Positions 27,570-36,640 of a DNA stretch of 64,000 bases are shown here, piece after piece. The stretch is from NCBI GenBank assembly GCA_030844895.1, contig CM061231.1:132713023-132777022 (forward strand). The letters run 5' to 3'. The notes beneath the pieces are model-generated. The model was given only the letters and a program-made list of their open reading frames with translations. It had not been told where the DNA came from and searched no databases. The translations under genes and the position numbers were made by a program. The DNA is from Ambrosia x helenae (taxonomy: Eukaryota > Streptophyta > Magnoliopsida > Asterales > Asteraceae). How positions within the stretch are numbered: the first letter of the stretch is position 1; each line of letters starts with the position of its first letter.

Positions 27570-27951
27570 AATTGCTATGTTTTAAATGATATATGGTGCC
27601 TGGTTTGTTGGAGAAGAAATTAATGGCTAAACATTTAATATAAGCTTTTGAGTATGGGTTATGGAGGAGACTTTTGAAGGATGAGATTTGAATGTTTGAC
27701 TGAGTTTTGAAGACATAATATATTAAAAATATACTACATGGTACAAAAGAGAAAAGTGGGAATGTTAAAGAAGGGATGTCTGTAGTATGTCAGCATCAAT
27801 CAGAAAGAAAATCTTTCATCTTATGCGAAACAATGGGAAGTTACCATCATGCCCTTCATGCCCAAAGGTAAGAGAGTATATGTGGAGAAATGGTGACCCT
27901 TGGATGAGTTTCAAGGGTTTCTCCAACTCACAAAGGTTTCCAATGGATACA

Positions 27952-27988
<37 letters not shown>

Positions 27989-27991
<3 letters not shown>

Positions 27992-28393
27992 GAGGGTTAT
28001 CTTGAGAACGCTAAATATTATGAGAACCGTGAGAACAAGTAAAAAAATCAATCAAAATCAAATTTTTTTAATACAAGCTTCATTATAATCAAAATACAAC
28101 ATTAATAGATGATTTTTCTTTCCAAATAATTCATCTTTTCTTGCAAAAACACTTTCAAATTAACTTTTTACACATGTGTAAATGAAGCAGTTTACACATG
28201 TATAAACAGTAAATTTACACATGTGTAAAAACAAATTATTTCCGTATATGTTTTAATTTTTACGCGTAAATTGTGTTTTTGGGATTGTATTTTAATAATA
28301 AAGACAAGTGTAAAAAGAAATTTTGAATTTGAATGGTTTTAGATGTCGTTCTCACGGTTCGCACGAAATATAGGTGTTCTCAAATTAACTTTC

Positions 28394-28396
<3 letters not shown>
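27989..28396 (+). mobile_element. Element E: 408-bp (TA)n-flanked MITE
   Basis: It starts GGGGAGGGTTATCTTGAG and ends with the reverse complement of GGGGAAAGTTAATTTGAG, with (TA)n on both sides (27,957-27,988 and 28,397-28,448). It is the inverted copy of element D, 7.5 kb away, and abuts element C with only one microsatellite between. No ORF; several TTTACACATGTGTAAA words in the centre. Confidence 0.88.
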
Positions 28397-28448
<52 letters not shown>

Positions 28449-28449
<1 letters not shown>

Positions 28450-30058
28450 TAGCTTTTATCCCGGGAGTGTCCCGGGGTTAAAAAATATAACCATTCTAAT
28501 AATACTAATACTAATAGTAATAATTATTACTCTTGTAATTAAATAAATAAAAAAATAACCTTGCTATAAGGTGACACCATGTGTTGTAGTGTTGCGCGAT
28601 TTTTTGTCCTAACTTTTTTTTGATGAAGTATACCTATCCATCTTTAGAAGAGTAAAATTCCAATGATAGCATATCGATTGGGCTAAATTTCAACATTGTA
28701 TATAAGAACCTGGTTTAAAAGAAAAAAACATGATTAATGAATAACCTGAACACTTTGTGTTTTTTTTCCCTGTATGAACGAAACCCCATAAAAAATAGTC
28801 GTTTTTTTCTCCGTTTTTTATATAGCACTATGGTACTCGTTGGAAAAATAATAAAACGCTCGTTAATTTGGTGTAATTTTTTTTCTTTAAAAAATCTTGT
28901 GACATCGCCCATTAGAGGGAGAAGTATGGGACTTCGAACTCAGGATGGTATTAACAAATCACTTTGAGAGACATCGCTAGTACAAACTTTTGAAACTTTG
29001 TTATTCTGTAAGTGTTTTGCATAATATCGCCTATTATACTCTATTCGTTTTTCAGCTGACGTAGATGCAACCGATGTGGATGCATCGTTACGATCTTTTG
29101 ATTAGCCAGTAGTCATTGTAAATTGATTAATACCTTGTAAATTGAATAATAACGTTCACAATATTATTAGGCAGTTAAGTATGACTAATATTGTAAAGTA
29201 ACATATTAAGTGAGTGACATGATTTTTCAAATAATGAAAAAAAAATACATAAGCAAGTAAAATTAAAACGTTTATGAAAAAAATCATATCTTAACAATGT
29301 TTAAAGTTTCCTGCTTTTTTTTTCTTATATGTTGGTAGGTATTCACGGTTCTCCTTATAAACTTTATAAGGAGAATCGTGGATGCAGGATGGACCTAAAC
29401 TATGTCGGAGGATTGATTATGTGCATACTATACTATGTGTTTTTGTTTTCACATGTAGACTTAGATTAACATTTGACACGTGAATTGTACTACATTGCTT
29501 TAGACTACTTTTGATGCAAACAAAACCTATGTATTCTCACCAACTTTTGTTGACCCAAAATATTTTCAAACTTAACATGTTTCACGTTATAGCTTTGCTT
29601 GAAGATTAGAGTTAATGCTTGAAGATTATATTTAGTGTTTCTCATTTGATGTACAAATTGTTTAAGAACAATTGTATGTAATTTATTTAATCGATTATTA
29701 AAATTTATTATTTAAAAAATCGTTTTTTATATAGCACTGTGGTACTCGTTGGAAAGATAATAAAACGCTCATTAATTTGGTATAATTTTTTTCTTTAAAA
29801 AATCTCGTATATAAAAAATATTAACGTTTAAAAATTATGGGAGGAAACATTAGAAAGAAAATTTTAAATTTGTTTTTAAATTCTTAAAGAGATTAGGGTT
29901 AGATAAGTGTAGGAGAATAGATGAAAACAAAATAAAAAAATAAATTAAAAACTCCCACCTCAACGTGCCACGTGGCACATTCACAGAAGGGTTGAGGTCT
30001 CCATTTAATGTCACCTCATTAATATTCAATTCTTTTATTATAAGTTATAGATTATAGA
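28449..30058 (-). mobile_element. Non-autonomous Helitron (1.6 kb)
   Basis: The minus-strand 5' end reads TCTATAATCTATAACTTATA (from 30,058), a common plant Helitron start. The 3' end has a perfect hairpin CCCGGGACACTCCCGGG about 8 bp before CTAG (at 28,449). It sits between A and T, with the 3' end inserted into a (TA)n tract. Two copies of an internal block (about 28,814-28,897 and 29,727-29,840) match the Helitron at 20,756. It encodes no Rep/helicase. Confidence 0.88.
29338..29384. repeat. Imperfect inverted repeat (hairpin) inside the Helitron
   Basis: ATTCACGGTTCTCCTTATAA is followed, after a few bases, by its near reverse complement TTATAAGGAGAATCGTGGAT (about two mismatches). The position is internal, so it is not the terminal Helitron hairpin. 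Confidence 0.75.
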
Positions 30059-30686
30059 TATAGATAGATATAGATATCGATTGTTTAAAGTAAGTTAGGC
30101 CAAGTGATAATATATAGTTTGTGTGTGGGGCAGTGGGTGGGATCAGGGATGTTTGAAACACATATAATTTGAATTTACCATGGATGGTATCTGAATGCGA
30201 TTCATAATTACCTTTAAGGAGTTTCAGTTGTGTTGACCTCCTTCACTGGTCAAGAAAAGCTATCATCATTACCTAGCTAGCATGATCTGGATTAACACTC
30301 TCATGCTCATCTTTACTTACAGCTCAAATTCCACAAGACATTTACCCTCTTTTCCCACATACTTATTGCCTTTGTGTATGATTTTGTTTTACTTTACATG
30401 ATTTTATATGATCATTTGTGCTCCCAGATTTGTAAACCTATTTCAAAACAAGTAATCTTCATAATGTATGGGTGAATCTTATTATGAAAAGAAAAATAAA
30501 ACAAAACAGAGAGTCACATAAAGCGTTGGAAGACAAAGGGCGCAACAAATGTAATTGTGGCTAGTTGAGAGGTAATTGCGTATGTCAAAGTACGCAACTT
30601 TGTAAGGCCGTGTGTTGTCGATTAACGGAGGTGACACCCGTTAATGACACAACACATTGCCCTGCGTCGTTAATGGCCAGTGTTAT
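30059..30686. other. Unassigned spacer
   Basis: No supported gene. The last 150 bp may be the upstream part of the PIF-type element whose coding remnant resumes after the Tekay insertion, because the short TSD GTTAT joins 30,682-30,686 with 33,382-33,386. Confidence 0.4.
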
Positions 30687-33381
30687 TGTCACACCCTCAA
30701 ATTTCACGTGCAGGGTTTTACCGCGAGGCGCGTGACACACCAGGATCCAAGTCAACGGTCACAATAAACGACATCAAAATGTAACATACGTAAACCAAAC
30801 CAATGAGTTTTTCATAACATAAAACCAGTAGCGAAAGCTTAAGCGTGTTTACAACCCAAAATATGGCAAACGTAGTCTGAAATAGTTATTTGAAAACATA
30901 AAACTAGAAGACCCTAGACGCCATGTAAGACCCGTGCGCCTAGTCCATGTGCTGCTACCTTAGCGATCTGAGAAAAATGCCGAAAAGACGTCAACATATA
31001 ATGCTGGTGAGTTCACATGTTTTTATAAAATGTTTCCAAAAGTTTACAAAGTTCTATTCCGTCAATACTACGTCATGTGCACACTAGCTAAGCGTATGTT
31101 CTGCTACTACGATTGGAAAACCATTACTGAACATGCATACAAGAATAGAATACAAGAATACGCATTCCCGAATACTGAATACATAAGTAAGGACAATATG
31201 CACCCGCCCGGCTCCCAGCTGTCGGGTGGGCCCGGTTAAGCCCAAATAGATCTATCCATATTTCCCCCGTTGTGCTAACCCGCACATTCATGGTTTCCCC
31301 CAGGACTTTAACAGATCGTATAGTAACCAAGATGACCATAGTATAACATAAGTTTTAAGAATACGAATACGCAGCATGCTTCTCCCCCGAAAGTAAAACC
31401 AGTAAAAGTGGGGCTGTGAAACACACCTTAGATTGTGTTCTTAACAAACAACCGACAATGCAATGACAGTCCCTAGTATTGGCGATCTATCATTAAATGC
31501 ATATGAGTACCCGGACTATTAACTGGCAGGCCAACTAGTCCCTAAGTGTCTAGACCATAACCGTGTACATTTGAAACCATGTTTGAACATTAATCTGACC
31601 ACACAAGACAAGGCCCGACATCCCATTAGTGACCCAACATCCCCCCGTGTTAGTCAAATACAAGTAACCAAGCAATCACACATAAACATGCACTTAATAC
31701 GCACAAACAGTTCACCAAGGCTATCACACAGTCCACATACTGCATATACAAGTCCAAACACGCGTTATCAAGTTTTTAGACATGTTACGGGGTTCCCAAT
31801 ATGTTCCTAGGTGTCAAACCATGTTTTGGGGTCTTAAAATACACTTACAGCAGCAAAACACACGATTAGGCAGCAAAACACGTGATTAGAAAATCAACAG
31901 GCAATTAAGATTGGTACTCGCCCTTGTTACAGACGAGTAGCTCCATACTCGCCCCTAATAACAGACGAGTAGCTTCCTACTCGTCCCTATAACACACGAG
32001 AAGCTTCCTACTCGCCCCAGCAGACCAGGAGTTACTTTTCGCGCGTTTGACCTTTTAAATCAGATCCGAAACATGTAAAAACACTCAACATCAATCCAAA
32101 ATCATCAAACAACATATTCTAAATGAAAACCTCCTATTTATCATCAGTCTATCACCCTAATTGCAAGCATTTCCCAAAATGGAATAATATTATGAAAACA
32201 TCACACATCAAGCATGCATAACTTACCCTAAATGGCAAATATCCGAATTTCATCACATAGCAACGTTGTAATCCATCATCCTACTATTACTACATAATTT
32301 TAGCATAAACCCTATAATCAAGCAATCATCACATCAACCCATAACATCCTAAATCCTCCTAAATCACTTAAACGGGTCAAAGCGCATATTATCATCAAAA
32401 CACATCAAACAACCTTCAAACTCCTAGATAATTATCCTAACAACTTATCCATATCAGTAAAACATCAAACACATAAGAATCCCCATGTTTTAATCATAAA
32501 AATTCGTTCTTTGCATGAATACATCATATAGAACAAATATGAAGGATTAGACTTGTTTTAAAAACTGATTTCAAAGGTTTTCAAAGACACAAACTTCACA
32601 AAACTAAGTCTGGACCTTTAGGGATCAAAATAACAACATGATAAAGGCTTAGGATGGATAACACCCCTTAGGTTTTGCTAAAGAGGATGTGTAAGCTTGG
32701 AAATGATAGGTTTTAGAGCAAAAACGAGTTCCAGAGGTTGATTATGGTGTGAGAGAGGTTTGGGACGAGTTAGGGTTTCACAAATGATGTTTTACAAGTC
32801 AATGGTGGTATTTATAGGCGTTCCTAATCATCCCTGCTGTTACAGGCGAGTAGCAGCTACAACAGACGAGTAGAATGCTACTCGCCCCTAATAACAGACG
32901 AGTAGCTTGCTACTCGCCCCTACAGGCCTGTGTGGGTTTTTGGCGCGTTAAACACTACTGTAACACATATATGCACATACCGACAAGTTATATAATGATT
33001 GTAAACACATAATGCATGATAACTAAAACGTTCGCATTCGTTCACCGATTCCTGGGACTCGAGACATGCGTGTGTGCATTAAATCCGACGATTCTACAGA
33101 TCACCAATCCTTATATACATGGTTATGGACCAACCCCTGATCATCCCTTGGACCATCGTAACTACTCCCGATGATTCCCAGAACCCTCGAAACGACTCAA
33201 CTGACCCATTAAGTATAACGTACGCAAGACTCGCTAAGGTAGACTTACTAGTTTAGCAAAAGTTACTAACCTGAGTTTTCCAGGTCACATCATCGCCCCG
33301 TTGAAAGAAATTTTGTCCCGAAAATTGCTCAAAGCCAAAAAGGAAAAGACGAAAGGAAGAAAAAATTTTCTGGTTGCTACA
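30687..33381 (-). mobile_element. Truncated Tekay/Del insertion: 3' LTR plus about 92 bp of internal sequence
   Basis: The minus-strand LTR spans 33,289 to 30,687 (2,603 bp), starting TGTGACCTGGAAAACTCAGG and ending GGGTGTGACA. It is almost the same length as the complete LTR at 60,564-63,169 and recognisably homologous. The adjoining internal 92 bp (33,290-33,381) match the end of the Tekay internal region upstream of the LTR at 39,720 (GTAGCAAC..GAAAATTTTCT...). A TATA box (CTATAAATACC) lies near 32,817-32,807. Short-motif arrays (GACGAGTAG, CTACTCGCCC) lie at 32,840-32,930 and 31,910-32,030. The same pentamer GTTAT flanks both sides. Confidence 0.85.
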
Positions 33382-33649
33382 GTTATTGGGTCAACCTTGA
33401 TTCAAATGGCGATCGTTATCCCTTCTTTATAGCTGTTGGGCGAAGACTTTAAAGGTCAAATGTGGCTGTTGGGGATGGGCGGAGTTGGGTATTTAAATTA
33501 ACAAAATTAATTATTTTAACTTATATACCACAAACCATTTCTAATTTCATCCAATTTTCACACAAAGTTTCATCCACAATTTATTCTCAATCCTATTCTC
33601 ATCTTGGATTTCCAACCCGACTCTCCGCGTAATTGAAATACGGAATAAG
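33382..33649. other. Upstream part of the PIF-type element
   Basis: AT-rich sequence with no clear coding signal. It probably belongs to the transposase pseudogene that follows. Confidence 0.35.
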
Positions 33650-34954
33650 ATTAGTTATTGTTGTGGTTCGAGTGTGTGCCGCTTTTAATTGATGCTCCAT
33701 TGAAAAGCGATCATGAAGCCTCTCATAACCGACTTGTAAACGATTAGTCTTGTGAGAAATCACTATATGATGAGAAAACTTTCCGGCGTCGTTTTCATAT
33801 GTGTCGGCACTTATTCTTATGAATTGTAGGTGATTTAGAACACACTGGTACTTATTTCCAACAAAAGGAAGACGCATGGTGTGAACAAGGTTTTCTCCAA
33901 TACAGAAGTGCACGGAACCGATTCGTCAAATGGTGTATGGCAGTGCAAATGATTCCTGGGATGAGTATTTGAAAATGTCGGAGAAAGTGTATCATGATAG
34001 TATTCAATTTTTTTTTTTGTGAATGTATATTTATATGTTGCATACATAATTGTTTAAATATTATTTCTATCTACTTACTTACTTATTGAAGTATATAAAT
34101 GTTTTGTTAGTTAATGTTTATTTAGCTTTTACTATTTCACTTATTATAACTGTAGGTGTTATAGTGCTATATGCCAAGCGCTATTTGAGACGACCTACCT
34201 TTTGTGATATCCATGAAGAAGTACATGGTTTTCCCAAGAAGCTTGGTAGCATTGATTAAATTGGGGTGGGGTGACATGTCCAACCGGTTTGTGAGGATCA
34301 CTCCATCGTGGTGATCATGATGCCCAACTTTGATACTAGAAGCGGTGACATCATATGATCTCTGGATTTGGCATTCATATTTTGGTATGGTCGGGGCACA
34401 CAGTGATATCAATGTTATTGAATAGTCACCTTTATTTGATGACCTTATAAATGACGTTGCACCTGAGACTTTAGTTTATACTAGTGGTGTGGAGTATAAG
34501 TATGTTTATTATCTTATTGGTGGTATTTAACCGGAGTGGTCATTATTTGCGAAACGATACTTAAGTCAACTTGATGAGAAAAGATTATATCTCTCGAAAA
34601 AAACAAGAATCTGGAAATAAAGATATTGAACGTACGTTCGGGTTTTGAAGAAAAGATGGGGTATAATTGCACAATATTCTAGATTTTGGAATAAAGAAAC
34701 ATAACATTATGTACGCTTGCATTATTTTACATAACATGATTTTAGAGGAATCGGGTATGGCAATTTGCCATGATTATGATCCAAACAACTTGGAACTATC
34801 ATCTTCAACATTAAACACGCAAGAAAGACTAGTTATCCTTATGAAATTACGTCATTGCAATACACATAATGCTCTACGTGCCGATTTGAAAAACCATTTA
34901 TTGGTTAATCGCTCAGATGACAATGGTGACGGATATGATGTGGAAGATGATTAA
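33650..34954 (+). pseudogene. PIF/Harbinger-type (Plant_tran) transposase remnant
   Basis: Conserved blocks of the plant transposase family (Plant_tran/HARBI1-like nuclease) appear in order but in different frames: HNRLVND and LYDEKTFRRRFHMCRHLFL near 33,730-33,820; IVGDLEHTGTYFQQKEDA near 33,830; PIRQMVYGSANDSWDEYLKM near 33,920; RYLRRPTFCDIHEEVHGFPK and LGSID (first Asp) near 34,180-34,255; YDLWIWHSYFG near 34,360; HSDINVI and SPLFDDLINDVAPET near 34,400; the conserved GNKDIERTFG near 34,615; and MYACIILHNMILEESG near 34,710. Several stops and frameshifts separate these blocks, so it is inactive. Known members cleave and join transposon ends. Confidence 0.88.
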
Positions 34955-35105
34955 TTTGATTGGTTCGTAATATTGTAGTTTTTATGTTTTGTAACATATA
35001 TTTTATTATTAAATATTATAATAAAAATAAATAATTAAATAATGATTGTTAAATGATTTAGTCTTTTATTAAATATGTTAATAAAAGTAAATAATTAAAT
35101 AAGAA
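34955..35105. other. AT-rich spacer after the PIF pseudogene
   Basis: Short AT-rich sequence with a partial internal repeat (ATAAATAATTAAATAA words). No gene. Confidence 0.5.
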
Positions 35106-36532
35106 TTAAATGTCAATTTCGTCCATGGGGTTTGGTCCAGTTTGCTGCTTCAGTCCAAAAACATTTTTTTTAAATGGAACCCCTGACGTTTGGATTTTCT
35201 TACTATTTTCGTCCATTTCACTAACTTAGTTAAAAACTAACATCAAGTCAGGGGCAGTTTTGTCCTTTTACTTGTAATTTAACATTTTAATAAAAAATAT
35301 TTTTATTTTCCTAAAAAAAACAAGCATCCATCATCCTCTTCATCTGATCATGATCAAAACCATAAATCTCAAACACAATCCACCACCAATAATAACAACC
35401 CTGACAAACCCTTACCTTCTAACTCACCACTATACCTCAACCCTCCACCACCACGGCCTCCCACATTTCAACCGTCTCTCCCTGAAACCCCTCCACCTAT
35501 AATTATTGATAAAAAAAAAGCTTTGTGTTAACTAGGAATTCGAATAGGGAAGACGGGAACAAGGTGGATGATCTCTCTGCAATACTTACAAAGCACGTGG
35601 CCATAATGGAGGTCTAATGCATTATTGATTAAAAAAAGAAGCTTTGTGTTAACACCTACGTCCACCTATAATTGCATACTTCGCTTGTACCCCTCCCTAA
35701 AACCCTCACCACCACTGCCTCCCCCTCTGTGTGTGTGTGTGTGTGTGTGTGTTCAGCAGCACATCTCTCTCTGTTACACTGATGCCAACAAGAAAAAGAA
35801 AAAGAAAGATTTGGTCATCTTTAAGTTCAAGAAACAGTGCTTCAGAATATTCAGATCGAGAACATAGTCCCCAAACTAAGGTTCTTGAAAAATAATAAGA
35901 ATAATAATAATGATCTTTCTTTTAGAAACTTAAGTACAGTTTTTTGTTTGTTATTAGGCTTTTGCTATATTTTTTTATATAATAAAATTAAAACTCAAGT
36001 TTTCTTGAATATGATCTTTCTTTTTAGAACTTACTGTAGATTCCTGTATATAGGTTTTTCTACAAATTTTTTTTTGTTGTTACTTTTTTTGTTTTAATTT
36101 TTTCTTTTATAAAATAATTATGGGTTTTTTAATGCAAAGATTGAAGAAAATGGAAGATATGGTTATCGAGATACAACAAAGGTGTCGGGATCTTAGAGGT
36201 GAATCTGAAGTACAGGAGAATGAAAATGTTGGAGATGAGAGAGGGGTGGAGAGATGAGTGGGTTTAATAATTAGGGTTTCATTTAAAAAGGGAGGGGGGA
36301 TAATCATAATAGATGAAATGTTCAAATTGCCCCTCATTTAACTAGGTAAAATGACAAGCCTACCCCTAACTTAACGTCAGATTTTAACTAAGTTAGTGAA
36401 ATGGACGAAAATAGCAAGAAAATCCAAACCGCAGGGGTTCCATTGCAAAAAAAATAATAATAAAAATAATAAAACTTTTTTGGACTGAAGCAGTAAACTG
36501 GACCAAACTTCAGGGACGAAATTGGCATTTAA
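35106..36532. mobile_element. 1.4-kb element with ~180-bp terminal inverted repeats (MULE-like)
   Basis: The left arm starts TTAAATGTCAATTTCGTCC; the right arm read in reverse starts TTAAATGCCAATTTCGTCC. The two match over about 180 bp, including GTTTGGTCCAGTTT, TGCTTCAGTCCAAAAA, GGAACCCCTG and CCATTTCACTAACTTAGTTA. Such long inverted arms suggest a Mutator-like element. I could not identify a clean 9-bp TSD. The interior contains GT microsatellite (35,726-35,752) and exon-like, CCACCACC-rich sequence, but no recognisable domain. A short phrase (AAGCTTTGTGTTAAC) is repeated near 35,518 and 35,638. Confidence 0.8.
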
Positions 36533-36640
36533 CTCATTAAATAATGATTGTATACAGTTATTCCACAACGCCTAGTTATTTGAGAGTTTATTTATTCACA
36601 TACTGCCTACATGGTGCTGAGGTGACAACACATTTTGCAG

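Larger units (their letters stand above)
21601..27956. mobile_element. Element C: 6.4-kb (TA)n-flanked MULE with FAR1-type transposase gene and a DUF1985-like gene
   Basis: It is bounded by (TA)n at 21,568-21,600 and 27,957-27,988. The left end GGATAGAGATAATTTGGAAA and the right end read in reverse (GGGTATGTATCCATTGGAAA) continue with shared GTGAG..TGGAGAAAC, an imperfect terminal inverted repeat of about 60 bp. It contains two convergent spliced genes: plus strand 21,9xx-24,833 and minus strand 27,569-24,951. Each stops at an intron donor about 115 bp from the other, so the 3' halves of both are gone. It is therefore most likely an internally deleted copy of a larger autonomous element. Introns carry repeated CTTATGTTACTTATGTA-like words. 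Confidence 0.75.
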
